Origin: Arthrobacter silviterrae
Lineage (GTDB): Bacteria > Actinomycetota > Actinomycetes > Actinomycetales > Micrococcaceae
Direction of reading: 5' to 3'
DNA: 33,569 bases
Assembly (NCBI RefSeq): GCF_011045165.1
Contig: NZ_JAAKZI010000040.1
Location: 1-33,569, forward strand
The position numbers were made by a program, and so were the translations under genes. The notes below the pieces were generated by a model. That model did not search any database and was not told the origin of the DNA. It worked only from the letters and a program-made list of their open reading frames with translations. Each line of letters opens with the position of its first letter. The stretch's first letter is position 1. This document shows positions 1-7,334 of the stretch, piece by piece.

Positions 1-7
1 ATCTTGC

Positions 8-40
8 CCGGGCCCGCGGGGACACGCCCCGCGGGCCCGG
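8..40 (-). terminator. GC-rich hairpin after the sugar-binding protein gene
   Basis: A perfect 14-bp inverted repeat (8-21 with 27-40) around a 5-base loop lies 13 bp beyond the stop codon of the minus-strand binding protein gene. There is no clear T-run, so it may be an attenuator rather than a full terminator. Hairpins after the binding-protein gene of ABC operons often stabilise that mRNA, allowing more binding protein than permease. Whether transport genes follow cannot be seen because the window ends here. Confidence 0.7.
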
Positions 41-53
41 AAGCAAGGCATCC

Positions 54-1046
54 CTAGCGGATGCCTTCCTTGGCGAATTTGAGAACGGCGGCAGCATTCG
101 ACTTATCCACAACGGCGGGGCCGGTGAAGACCTGCTGGCCCCCGCCTACCTTGAACCCACCAATTTTGTTCAGCCAAATGGCATCGACACTGCCATAACC
201 CTGAAGGTAAGGCTGCTGGTCAACCGTGAACTCAACGCTCCCGTCCGCCACTTCCTGCGCCAATTCGCCATTGAGGTCAAAGGAGGCCACCCGCACCTTG
301 CTGCCTGTGGCCTTCACCGCCTTGACAATCGTGATGGTGAACGGCGCACCCAGCCCGATGATCGCATCCGCGCTCGGGGTGGACTGCAGCTTCGCCGTGA
401 CCGTGGACAGGACCGAGGACATGTCCGCACCGTTGACGTTGAGGATTTCCGTGCCTGGGACGTTTTCCTTCACGCCTGCGCAACGGTTTTCAAGGCCTAC
501 GTGGCCTTGCTCCATGATCACGCAGATCGGGTGCTGGACCCCCTCGGACGCCAAGCGTTCTCCCACCGTCACCCCGGCCAGCTTGTCACTCTGGCCAAAG
601 TGCGTAAAAGCCCCCAGTGCCTTGGACTCGTCTTCGCCGGCATTCATGCTGACGACGGGAATTCCCGCATCCACCGCCTTCTTCACAACAGCCTTCAACG
701 CCTCCGGCTTGGCCAGTGTGACGACAATCCCGTCAACTTTCTGGTCGATGGCCTGCTGGACCAGCTGGGCCTGCCGTCCGCCGTCGGCGTCGCCGCTGTA
801 GAGCAGATCAACATTGTCCTTCTTCGCCGCGGTCTCGGCGCCCTTGCGGACAATGTCCCAGAAAGTGTCGCCCGCAGCAGCGTGGGTGATCATCGCAACC
901 TTAAGGCGTGCGGTGGTGACAGCCTGGCCGGCCGAATCGGCGCTGGCCGTTCCCGTCTTGCCACCGCCGCTGGAACATGCCCCCAATGCCAGGAGTGGGA
1001 TTACAGCAAAAACCACGGCACTTCGCCGCCAAGAGAACTTTGCCAC
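54..1046 (-). CDS. Sugar ABC transporter substrate-binding lipoprotein
   Basis: Extracellular, lipid-anchored binding protein of the ribose/inositol type (periplasmic-binding-protein-like, Peripla_BP_4), expected to deliver a sugar or polyol to an ABC permease. I chose the GTG at 1046 because AAAGGAG lies just upstream and it gives a textbook signal peptide: basic KFSWRRS, a hydrophobic stretch, then lipobox LALGAC with the lipid-modified Cys at residue 24. The reading frame is open further upstream to 1151, but that extension would bury the signal peptide. The 330-residue length is normal for the family. Family-like segments include DTFWDIVRKGAE near the N-terminus, DGIVVTLAKPEAL in the first lobe and FDLNGELAQEVADG in the second. 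It diverges from a sugar isomerase across an operator-bearing region, suggesting both serve one catabolic pathway. The actual substrate cannot be told. Confidence 0.88.
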   Translation of the reverse strand: MAKFSWRRSAVVFAVIPLLALGACSSGGGKTGTASADSAGQAVTTARLKVAMITHAAAGDTFWDIVRKGAETAAKKDNVDLLYSGDADGGRQAQLVQQAIDQKVDGIVVTLAKPEALKAVVKKAVDAGIPVVSMNAGEDESKALGAFTHFGQSDKLAGVTVGERLASEGVQHPICVIMEQGHVGLENRCAGVKENVPGTEILNVNGADMSSVLSTVTAKLQSTPSADAIIGLGAPFTITIVKAVKATGSKVRVASFDLNGELAQEVADGSVEFTVDQQPYLQGYGSVDAIWLNKIGGFKVGGGQQVFTGPAVVDKSNAAAVLKFAKEGIR

Positions 1047-1160
1047 GTGAAATCTCCTTTGATTCGCGTTATTTCCGGTCCCGTCCAGCAGACGTATCCG
1101 AAAGAACATGCCGAGAGGGGAACCTGCCAGCCGTAAACGATTGTGATCCACATCGCTTTG

Positions 1161-1214
1161 TGGAACGCTCCAACGCTAAAACAAAGCTTGACCATATGTC
1201 AATGGAGCGTTCCA
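1161..1214. promoter_or_regulatory. Divergent promoter region with paired LacI-type operators
   Basis: TGGAACGCTCCA (1161-1172) and its exact reverse complement TGGAGCGTTCCA (1203-1214) lie with centres 42 bp apart, about four helical turns. Each has TGGA/TCCA arms around a CG centre, as in LacI-family operators. Between them TTGACCATATGTCAA (1188-1202) is itself an inverted repeat. It gives a consensus -35 TTGACA on the minus strand and TTGACC on the plus strand, though the -10 elements are weak. Inference: one regulator, possibly by looping, represses both the binding-protein gene and the isomerase gene. No regulator gene is in the window. Confidence 0.72.
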
Positions 1215-1269
1215 ATAGAGGTAACATCGAGTATTCCGCCCGATGCCCCGACTTCCACCAAGGAGAACC

Positions 1270-2130
1270 ATGACGTGCCCAGACGCCGTTGAATTGATCG
1301 CATCGTGCTGGACCAGCGCGGGCAATGCCGCTCCACTGGAGGTTCCGGAGACCAGCCCTGTCCCCATCGGTGAACGCCTGGACGCCCTGGCCGACACGGG
1401 ATGGGCAGGGTTTGGACTGGCGCACGATGACCTCGTCGCGGCACGCAACACCATCGGCTTCCCAGAACTGCGCAGGCTCATCGACCGTGCCGGTTTCGGC
1501 TACGTCGAGGTCGAGCTCCTAAGCAACTGGTGGGACGAGACGCTAGCCCACGAATGGCGGCCACAATTCGAGCTGCTGCTCGAGGCGGCCGAAACACTCG
1601 GAGCCCGTTTCATCAAGGTGGGAACGGCCATCGGTGACGAGTCGGGCAACTACGAACAATTCGTTGACCCGCTGAAGCGCCTCACGCTGGAAGCCTCAAG
1701 CCGCGGCGCCCGCATCGCACTGGAGCCCATGGCATTCTCAAATGTGCGTTCAATCCCCCTCGCGGCAGACTTGATGAGAAAGGTGGACATGCCGGACTGC
1801 GGCCTCGTCGTTGACTACTGGCACGTTTTCCGTCACGGAACCCCGCTTGAAGACCTCTCCCGGACGCTGACAGCCGATCAGATCTTCGCCGTGGAGTTGA
1901 ACGACGCCGACCAGGCCGTGCACGGCACACTGTTCGAAGACACCCGGGACCACCGCCGGCTCTGCGGACAGGGCGACCAGGACGTCACAGGATTCATCCG
2001 GACCCTGCGGGATATCGGCTTCGAGGGCCCCTGGGCCGTGGAGATCCTGTCCAATGAACACCGCGCGTTGCCCCTCCGGGAAGCGCTGGAATCGGCCTAC
2101 GCGACGGCATTGTCATGCTTCCCGGCATGA
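1270..2130 (+). CDS. Sugar phosphate isomerase/epimerase (TIM barrel)
   Basis: Predicted metal-dependent sugar or inositol-derivative isomerase/epimerase of the xylose-isomerase-like/AP-endonuclease-2 TIM-barrel family (IolE/IolI relatives), cytosolic. The 286-residue length fits. Likely metal ligands typical of the fold are visible: Glu152 in ALEPM, Asp182 and His185 in VDYWH, and Glu258 in AVEIL. The strand-like motif FIKVGTAIGDE comes before them. The ATG at 1270 is preferred to the in-frame ATG at 1243 because AAGGAGA precedes it at proper spacing. It shares a regulated divergent promoter with a sugar-binding lipoprotein and overlaps the next small gene by four bases. The substrate is unknown. 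Confidence 0.83.
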   Translation: MTCPDAVELIASCWTSAGNAAPLEVPETSPVPIGERLDALADTGWAGFGLAHDDLVAARNTIGFPELRRLIDRAGFGYVEVELLSNWWDETLAHEWRPQFELLLEAAETLGARFIKVGTAIGDESGNYEQFVDPLKRLTLEASSRGARIALEPMAFSNVRSIPLAADLMRKVDMPDCGLVVDYWHVFRHGTPLEDLSRTLTADQIFAVELNDADQAVHGTLFEDTRDHRRLCGQGDQDVTGFIRTLRDIGFEGPWAVEILSNEHRALPLREALESAYATALSCFPA

Positions 2131-2417
2131 CAGTCGATCCACAGCCCGGCAAAAACCCATTGGCACCTGTTCGGGCCAAATCCGGCTCCGGCGCGCCACC
2201 GCGCCGCGCCCAACTGGAGCACGATTGGACGACACTCGCGGGCAGCATGGTCGAAATCCGCAAGGGGGAACATTCGATCCGCAGCGGCCGCGTCGAATGT
2301 GTCGCATCAAATGGCAGTTCATTCTGGATCGAGGCCAACGGAGTCGAACCGCGGACCATGTTCACGGACCGTGAAAATCTCACCATCTGGATCAATACGG
2401 GACCGCCATGGAAGTGA
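2127..2417 (+). CDS. Small conserved-looking protein coupled to the isomerase
   Basis: 96-residue protein of unknown function. Its ATG overlaps the isomerase stop (ATGA), so the two are probably translated together. An in-frame start at 2115 would overlap more and has no better ribosome site. The C-terminal 55 residues alternate hydrophobic and polar residues (MVEIRKGEH, GRVECVASNGSSFWIEANG, LTIWI), which suggests a small beta-barrel or beta-sheet domain. I do not recognise a family with certainty. No signal peptide or membrane segment is seen. It is the last gene of the left conserved block before decayed toxin-antitoxin sequence begins. Confidence 0.6.
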   Translation: MTVDPQPGKNPLAPVRAKSGSGAPPRRAQLEHDWTTLAGSMVEIRKGEHSIRSGRVECVASNGSSFWIEANGVEPRTMFTDRENLTIWINTGPPWK

Positions 2418-2660
2418 AGGTGCGAAGCCACCCAGCCGGCCGGGCAGCTAGTGCGTCTTCTGCGCCGGAATCACCGCCGTCATCGCTGTTAGGCTCCAAA
2501 TTTTCGACCCGGGATCCCCGGAGGGCCCTTTCAATCAAGAATTTCCGGCATCTTCCTCAAGCCAGAGGCCGAGGCTATTGCCTGTTGATGTAGCCTCTGT
2601 GTGGATTTATACGGTCCATGACTATAGCTGTATGGTACTGGACTGGATGGACGAAGTGCC

Positions 2661-3044
2661 ATGGGTATCACGACGACGACGGGCGCCGCGTAACTGAGCG
2701 CGAGCCGGATGGGCATCCGCGAGATCGTCCGGCGGTTGAACGCGGCCCTGGGCCCGACGCTCGTTGCCGGCCTGGCCGGCGCCAAGGACCAGCGCATCAG
2801 CCACAAATGGGCCCGGCAGGACGGGCCCGAACCCAACCCCGCAGCGACCCGGCGGCTCATGGACGGATACCGTGCCTGGTCCGAAGTCTCCCAGTCCCAG
2901 GGCGAACACGCCGCCCGGCTCTGGTTCATCGGCTCCAACCCCTGGCTCGGCGAGGACTCCCCCGTGGAGGCACTCATGGACGACCGCTTCAAAGACATCC
3001 GCGCCGCCGTCCAAGCCATGACCGACGAGTCCATCACCGGATGA
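2661..3044 (+). pseudogene. Xre/MbcA/ParS-like antitoxin with nonsense codon
   Basis: Reads as the antitoxin partner of a RES-type toxin. The N-terminal part has a helix-turn-helix-like stretch (RRLNAALGPTLVAGLAGAKD, then HKWARQDGPEP). The C-terminal part resembles the DUF2384/MbcA toxin-binding domain (WFIGSNPWLGEDSPVEAL). Starting from ATG 2661, the frame gives ten residues (MGITTTTGAA) and then an in-frame TAA at 2691, followed by LSASR and MGIREIV. The residues on both sides of the stop read continuously, so the TAA looks like a point nonsense mutation. Re-initiation at ATG 2709 could still give a 111-residue protein. The stop overlaps the toxin start (ATGA). The downstream toxin is also broken. 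Confidence 0.66.
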
Positions 3045-3339
3045 AACGCGGCCGCGCCACCACCAGGCTCGGGCTGGTCAACGGTCCCGTCTCCGGGGTG
3101 CGCATCGCCAACCCGGCCTACGGCCCGACCGCTCCCCCGAACGCATCACCGGCGACCGTGCCAGCTGGAGCCGCTTGGACACTTCAGGGAGAACGCCCTG
3201 CATCGCCGCGACGAACGAAACAGCCTTTCGCGAGTGCCTCGCCTGGGCCCGGATGACCGGCACCCACCGGAACCACCTGACCAAGCTGGCCGCCCTGTTC
3301 GGCGAGACAACCGAACAAGCCAGGCATGAGACTTCCTAG
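3041..3339 (+). pseudogene. Frameshifted, truncated RES-domain toxin
   Basis: Starts with an ATGA overlap on the antitoxin. The first frame reads GVRIANPAYGPTAPP, then the similarity continues in another frame from about 3140: ERITGDRASWSRLDTSGRT, an alanine-rich segment, ETAFRECLAWARM, LTKLAALFGETTEQA, ending at the stop at 3337. The order R-I-x-x-P, W-x-R-x-D-T-x-G-R-T and E-T-A-F-x-E matches RES-family NAD-degrading toxins. Known members are NAD+ phosphorylases or glycohydrolases neutralised by Xre/MbcA antitoxins. The rebuilt length is only about 100 residues, shorter than the family's usual 150-200, so the C-terminus is also missing. With the nonsense codon in its partner, the whole pair appears dead. 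Confidence 0.62.
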
Positions 3340-3378
3340 ATTCGTTCCACGCGGGCGGAAACAGCGGGGAAGAGCAAA

Positions 3379-3822
3379 TCAGTTGCCTGGTTGGTTCCCT
3401 TGGGACATCCAGTAGTCGTTGAGGGCCTGCACGGCCTGCTCCTTCGTCATCCCGGCAACTATTTGTTCATCAATGCCCGCTGTATGGGTGAGCTGCCAGA
3501 CCAGTGCCAGGGGAAGCGCCGACTCGGGCACAGACAAGGCACCGCGCGCAGGCAACACCCCGTCCTCAACGCAGGCCCAAAACTCATCATCGCCGACCAA
3601 GAGCTGGTCCTGGAGAATGTGGTTCCAGATCGACGCCGAGTACGTGGTCCGGTCCACCGGACGCGAAATCCGGGTCCGCAAAATCCGCCCGTCAGCCAGC
3701 ACCAGCCGGTAGGTGGCGTGGTGGCGCACCGGCTTCCCGCGGGCGTTCACCACCAATTCCCACTGTTCCGTCACACAGAACTTCTCGTGGTCATCCCGGC
3801 CGCCGAGCCGACGGGCACTCAC
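3379..3822 (-). CDS. Toxin-like protein of an actinobacterial TA pair
   Basis: 147 residues starting at a GTG whose GTGA overlaps the stop of the upstream antitoxin gene, so translation is coupled. The sequence (GGRDDHEKFCVTEQWELV, HHATYRLVLADGRILRTRIS, SIWNHILQDQL) resembles actinobacterial proteins often annotated as cytotoxic translational repressor of a toxin-antitoxin stability system, which are distant from classical RelE. The beta-rich N-terminal half includes a run of basic residues (RILRTRISR), and the C-terminal half is helical (MTKEQAVQALNDYWM). The biochemical activity is not known to me. The preceding gene has the layout of an antitoxin, supporting a type II pair. Confidence 0.66.
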   Translation of the reverse strand: MSARRLGGRDDHEKFCVTEQWELVVNARGKPVRHHATYRLVLADGRILRTRISRPVDRTTYSASIWNHILQDQLLVGDDEFWACVEDGVLPARGALSVPESALPLALVWQLTHTAGIDEQIVAGMTKEQAVQALNDYWMSQGNQPGN

Positions 3823-4259
3823 GCCACGGAACCAGTCAGCCAGGCAGTCAGCTGCTCATCCGTCGACAGCCCCACGAGCTGGACCAACGCCCAATTCTCC
3901 CGGTGGTTGGGCGCGGCATGCAGGTGGTCTTCCCAGTCCTCCGCATAGTCCCGCAACCCGTCCACGAAATCCTCCAGCGCGGCCGCCAGCTCCGTGGCCT
4001 CAGCGGCAAACGGCTGTCCCGGCATGAACACAGCCCACGCCCCATCCTCATTAACGACCTGGATGTTCGGCACCACCGTTAGCGAGAGAAAGCGGCGCAG
4101 GCTCTCGCCATTGACAACCACCGCCGGAGCCCGGTCGGGACGGCTAATCGTTGACAATCCGCCGCGTTCGCTGGAATCCAGGATCGCCTTCAACGACTCC
4201 CGCGCCTGGGTAAAACCGTAAACACGGCCGCTGACGCTCTCATGTGTAGGGCTGCTCAT
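3819..4259 (-). CDS. Phd/YefM-like antitoxin with C-terminal extension
   Basis: 146 residues from the ATG at 4259 (MSSPTHES). The first 70 residues follow the prevent-host-death pattern: GFTQARESLKAILDSSERGG, then STISRPDRAPAVVVNGESLRRFL, as in Phd/YefM proteins that bind DNA and neutralise a toxin. The rest is an acidic, helical extension (EATELAAALEDFVDGLRDYAEDWEDH) probably contacting the toxin. The frame is open to 4340, across five 9-bp repeats that would encode repeated Tyr-Leu-Thr. I place the start after the repeats because the recognisable domain starts there. The gene precedes and overlaps its toxin in the usual antitoxin-first order. Confidence 0.66.
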   Translation of the reverse strand: MSSPTHESVSGRVYGFTQARESLKAILDSSERGGLSTISRPDRAPAVVVNGESLRRFLSLTVVPNIQVVNEDGAWAVFMPGQPFAAEATELAAALEDFVDGLRDYAEDWEDHLHAAPNHRENWALVQLVGLSTDEQLTAWLTGSVA

Positions 4260-4277
4260 ACAAACCATCATCCACAC

Positions 4278-4322
4278 GTACGTCAAGTACGTCAAGTACG
4301 TCAAGTACGTCAAGTACGTCAA
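4278..4322 (-). repeat. Five exact 9-bp tandem repeats upstream of the TA operon
   Basis: Five perfect copies of GTACGTCAA occur head to tail (units at 4278, 4287, 4296, 4305 and 4314), ending 19 bp upstream of the antitoxin ATG. Read on the transcribed strand each unit is TTGACGTAC, so every unit offers a -35-like TTGAC. The 9-bp period keeps the reading frame. Possible roles are an antitoxin-binding array, a tandem promoter whose strength depends on copy number, or a repeat-encoded N-terminus. Confidence 0.9.
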
Positions 4323-4513
4323 TATTCCGAAGACTACCATCGTCCCAAGTCGCCAACATTACGGTCTGCGTATCCTCGAGTCGCTAACCCAACCCCCCAT
4401 CGACGGACGGGGAAAGAAATATGCCTTGGTTCTCCTATCAAGTAACCGGACCCTTATGTCAGCGCAAGGGTAGGATTCTAGAAACCGTCCGGATACCCGA
4501 AACTAGGAGAAAT

Positions 4514-5335
4514 ATGGTCTGGCAACCGCTGTCAGTTCGAACAGGCGCCAAGCCTCCTTTGGCGCTTCTGGAAGGCCTTCCAGACCACCTACACTATCCG
4601 GTGGGGCAATGGCTTAAAGTCGAATTTGGGTGGAAGGACACGGCTGGCATGCGCACCGAAGTAATGTCAGCTCTAGTCGGCGCACTCAGGATTCCCGTGC
4701 AGCAATCCCATGAAATCGGCGGAATCAGCAACCAAATTTTCCTCGCCCTAGAAGGTGATGACGACCTATATCTTGATGCACTTGATTACATCCTTCATAT
4801 GACTCGCGGCAAACGCAGCGGGACCCTTAAGGAGATCTTAGAGTCAGGAGGGTCTGCGTGGACTGTCAACTCACAAGGCGTAGGGTTGGAGAAACGCGTC
4901 TCCGCTGCCGCGAAGAACGCCATGGACTCAGCCACGGCTTCCTCGGACACTTTCTCGAAGGAGATTCAGGAAGCTTGGGAACAAGCCTTTGGACGCACAC
5001 CTGACCCATCTGACGCCTGGGATCATGCAATCAAGGCCGTAGAAGAAGTGCTAATACCTATCGTCTTGCCCAAAGTACCCAAGCCAAACCTAGGAGGCGT
5101 TGCAGGTGAGCTGGAGGCGAGCTCAACGAAATGGCACCTGGAGCTGGCATCTAGCGTAAATAATGATTCGGTGGACACCCTATCGCGTATGCTGCGACTT
5201 ATCTGGCCCAACCCTGACCGGCACGGTGGGGGACTGGCGCGCCGCACGCCATCGCAAAGCGAAGCGGAGAGCGCGGTGCACTTAGCAATTGCCATCATAG
5301 AAATTTGCCGCAACGGTCGCTTGACGAAGAATTGA
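4514..5335 (+). CDS. Unknown protein, possibly abortive-infection-like
   Basis: 273 residues from ATG 4514, preceded by AGGAGA. The frame is open from ATG 4421, but that extension has a weaker ribosome site and no family-like sequence. No catalytic motif is recognised. The C-terminal part (DAWDHAIKAVEEVLIPIV, then MLRLIWPNPDRHGG, then ESAVHLAIAIIEICRNG) has the pattern of uncharacterised actinobacterial proteins sometimes labelled abortive infection family, with the conserved RHG and a final helix. Base composition is lower in GC than the flanking conserved genes, which suggests transfer. It lies between a TA pair and the first attachment-like region, so a defence role is plausible but inferred only from context. 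Confidence 0.7.
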   Translation: MVWQPLSVRTGAKPPLALLEGLPDHLHYPVGQWLKVEFGWKDTAGMRTEVMSALVGALRIPVQQSHEIGGISNQIFLALEGDDDLYLDALDYILHMTRGKRSGTLKEILESGGSAWTVNSQGVGLEKRVSAAAKNAMDSATASSDTFSKEIQEAWEQAFGRTPDPSDAWDHAIKAVEEVLIPIVLPKVPKPNLGGVAGELEASSTKWHLELASSVNNDSVDTLSRMLRLIWPNPDRHGGGLARRTPSQSEAESAVHLAIAIIEICRNGRLTKN

Positions 5336-5724
5336 CACGGCCTTGCAATCTGAATGGTGTACCCGAAGGCCAGTGCAGACAAGTGTCCCACCTTCTGACC
5401 CGGATTATTCATGTTGGTCTTGTTTGCCGACTATCGGCTAACAGTTAGTATTACCCAGAATGGCAGATGGGCTCGATCGTAGCCAAGGCGTAAAATGGTT
5501 AGAAGCGGTTGTGGCGATCGGCCGGCAAACCTGTATTCACGCCATCGGCCATTGAGAGCTAAAGGATCGTCAGCGAGCGAAAAGAAGCCGCGGCCCCTTT
5601 ACTCCCCCTTTTCAACCAGAAACTACAGCCGTTAACCACAAGCCCGAACCCTCGAAAACACCAAATTACCCCGGAAACACGCGGTTTTTGGCAAGTAGCG
5701 AGGGTTGCCAATTTCAAGTCGGCG

Positions 5725-5764
5725 AGATTCTCTTGGCCGCCGGTTCGAGTCCGGCCCGGGGCAC
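5725..5764 (+). other. tRNA 3'-end fragment A
   Basis: Contains a T-stem GCCGG, loop TTCGAGT, T-stem CCGGC, acceptor strand CCGGGGC and discriminator A, preceded by the 12-base block AGATTCTCTTGG. The matching 5' acceptor GCCCCGG and a D-arm are not found upstream, so this is a partial tRNA, not a functional gene. The acceptor sequence would suit a tRNA-Leu-like gene, but the amino acid cannot be read. CCA is not encoded. Confidence 0.75.
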
Positions 5765-5773
5765 AAAGGGCCT

Positions 5774-5802
5774 CTGACCTGCGGTTATACCTCGCAGGTC
5801 AG
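5774..5802 (+). terminator. Hairpin after tRNA fragment A
   Basis: A 10-bp perfect stem CTGACCTGCG/CGCAGGTCAG with a 9-base loop begins 10 bp after the tRNA end. The same hairpin recurs after fragment B with a different loop, so it was carried together with the tRNA end and is probably its original terminator. Confidence 0.72.
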
Positions 5803-5818
5803 GGCCATTTGGGGCCAG

Positions 5819-5896
5819 CCCCTTTTACTCCCCCAATTCGTCAAAATTTTCCTCAAATTCCACTCCCCCTTTTCAAAAGAACTAGCTCCCCTTTTT
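5819..5896 (+). repeat. Arm-like repeats, CCCC type, right of fragment A
   Basis: Three related sites, CCTTTTACTCCCCC (5821-5834), CACTCCCCCTTTTCAA (5861-5876) and TAGCTCCCCTTTTT (5883-5896), repeat the motif found left of both tRNA fragments (5598 and 12391-12420). Clustered short repeats beside a tRNA-end core resemble arm-type binding sites of tyrosine integrases. That role is inference; no integrase gene is in the window. Confidence 0.6.
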
Positions 5897-6111
5897 CGCT
5901 CCAAGACAGGCATTTGCGGCGTCATCCCAGACGATTGCCGGGCCGCTCAGGCGGTCAAAGTACGTATTCGGCTCCGCTGCCGCCGGCCGGTCGACGAGAC
6001 GCGTCGTTGCCCTGAAGTTCTGAGACGCTAGGGTGTTGCAGTTAGGGCACGTTCACCGGGCATTAAGTCGGGCGGGGTAAACGCGAATCTGAAGCCCGTG
6101 GAAACACGCAG

Positions 6112-6129
6112 TTTGGAAAAATTTCCAAA
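6112..6129. promoter_or_regulatory. AT-rich palindrome upstream of the TIGR02391-like gene
   Basis: TTTGGAAA-AA-TTTCCAAA is an 8-bp perfect inverted repeat with a 2-base centre, 117 bp before the next gene's start. It follows GTGGAAACACGC (6099-6110), a weaker third copy of the GGAAACACGCGG block of the attachment-like regions. It may be an operator or part of an accessory recombination site. The rest of 5900-6246 shows no supported gene. Confidence 0.4.
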
Positions 6130-6246
6130 GTTGTCTGCAGACGCTCCGGTGAGGGACCGGCTTACGGGACATCCTGTTGTGTAACGGGAGCCGACATAAG
6201 CTGGAGCCTGGGACTTTGACGCAGAATCTGAAAATGGAGGAATGAT

Positions 6247-7110
6247 TTGAGCGACTATGGTGAGGACTATCTGCGGCGCCTACTCGCTGCTGTTCAACGC
6301 TTCGAAGCAGCCTTCAATGCATGGATGAGTACGCAACAAGAATCTGACCACCTGTCTTCCCGTGGGCTTTTTCCAACGGTCTGGGTTAAGGACGGAGTTG
6401 ACCCTGCACTGGTGCGCCGCCTCGAACTCGATGTAGCAGAGGCCGCCGGGCTGGCAGCGCGCGGAGTCGCCGTTACTGGGGCGTATATTTCCGTTTCAGG
6501 GCTTGGTGTTATCGACCCGATTTCCAACTGGTCGTTCATGTCATCACCTAAGGCTCCGCTTGCACCGCGCGACATTCGAATGACTGCTGCAAACGTCAAA
6601 GGCCGGTTGGAGGCAATGCTTATCGACGCGCAGAGCACCGCGGACTCTAGTCTGCCAAGCTTTTCCCCCGCTCAGCTGCACCCCGTGATCTGGTCGGGTG
6701 CAGCTGCGCACTGGACAGCACACCAGTTCCGCGTCGCCGTCCGCGAAGCTGCTGAAGGTCTGACTGTCCATTGGAAGCAGAAGCTTGGCCGAAACGACGT
6801 GGATGACACCGTGTTCTGGCAACAGACGCTGTCAGCGGGTGAGGCAGCCGATGGCCGGCCCAAGCTTGCTTGGCCCGGTCCCGTCGACGACAAAACCGCC
6901 AAGAGCATGCGTGGTGGCCTTGAACCTCTCGCCAAAGCTTTGAACGCCCTGGCTACCGGCCTGAATCTAACTGTGCGAAACGTAACTACCCACACTAGAG
7001 ATGAGCTCACTGAGCAGCAAGCAATGGAGCGCCTTGCCGCGTACAGCTTTCTCGCCCATCTACTCGACAAGTGCCAGATAGACCGCTTCGAGAATAATCC
7101 CGCCCGTTGA
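6247..7110 (+). CDS. TIGR02391 (Ymh-like) family protein
   Basis: 287 residues from a TTG start; GGAGG at 6236-6240 at ideal spacing supports that start. The C-terminal 130 residues carry the pattern of the TIGR02391 family: LHPVIWSGAAAHW, FRVAVREAAEGL, a long insert, then LTVRNVTTHTRDELTEQQAM and LAAYSFLAHLLDKC. The RN-x3-TH segment and the following helix are the family hallmark. The N-terminal region is helical and unassigned. The family is common in accessory and defence islands and its biochemical role is not established. Here it is the first gene of the roughly 6.8-kb segment between the two tRNA-end repeats, with a modest drop in GC relative to the flanking conserved genes. Confidence 0.76.
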   Translation: MSDYGEDYLRRLLAAVQRFEAAFNAWMSTQQESDHLSSRGLFPTVWVKDGVDPALVRRLELDVAEAAGLAARGVAVTGAYISVSGLGVIDPISNWSFMSSPKAPLAPRDIRMTAANVKGRLEAMLIDAQSTADSSLPSFSPAQLHPVIWSGAAAHWTAHQFRVAVREAAEGLTVHWKQKLGRNDVDDTVFWQQTLSAGEAADGRPKLAWPGPVDDKTAKSMRGGLEPLAKALNALATGLNLTVRNVTTHTRDELTEQQAMERLAAYSFLAHLLDKCQIDRFENNPAR

Positions 7111-7334
7111 AGCATCCAACTGACGAATGGTGAAATTCCAGGGTTATCGTTCCCGATGAAGGACCGCCGGAATGGGTCGGGCGTAGGTGGCCCATCGTGG
7201 CCCGTAGCGTTAAAGCGCGCGTTAGCAATTGGTATCCCAGGGAGTGAAAACCTTTCGCGGGTAGGCCCTCCAGCCTTTGGGTCTGTCGGCGATCTGCAGG
7301 TCGGTCGGTGGCGTTGGGTTCTTCTTCGTCTTGT

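Larger units (their letters stand above)
5487..5802 (+). repeat. Attachment-site-like region, copy A
   Basis: Homologous to 12275-12610. Shared blocks in the same order are GGCGTAAAATGGT (5487), TTTACTCCCCCTTTTCAACC (5598), a CGGAAAC-CGCGG-TTTTGGCA block (5669-5693), AGATTCTCTTGG (5725), a tRNA T-arm and acceptor 3' strand (5737-5762), then AAAGGGCCTCTGACCTGCGG (5765) forming a hairpin. From 5598 to 5764 the offset to copy B is a constant 6803 bases, so the two align without gaps there. Such tRNA-3'-end duplications are typical scars of integrative elements. Confidence 0.8.

Noticed and set aside
4278-4322. CRISPR array
   Set aside because: The units are 9 bp, contiguous and without spacers; no cas genes are present.
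4260-4340. Antitoxin starting upstream of the repeats
   Set aside because: It would add an unusual Tyr-Leu-Thr repeat before the recognisable Phd domain; kept only as an alternative.
5669-5764. A complete tRNA starting at CCCCGG (5669)
   Set aside because: Six bases could pair with the acceptor 3' strand, but no D-arm or anticodon arm fits, and copy B lacks the same 5' sequence.
7111-7334. Coding remnant between the TIGR02391-like gene and the SDR operon
   Set aside because: Short protein-like stretches occur on the minus strand, but they are too brief and interrupted to support a call.
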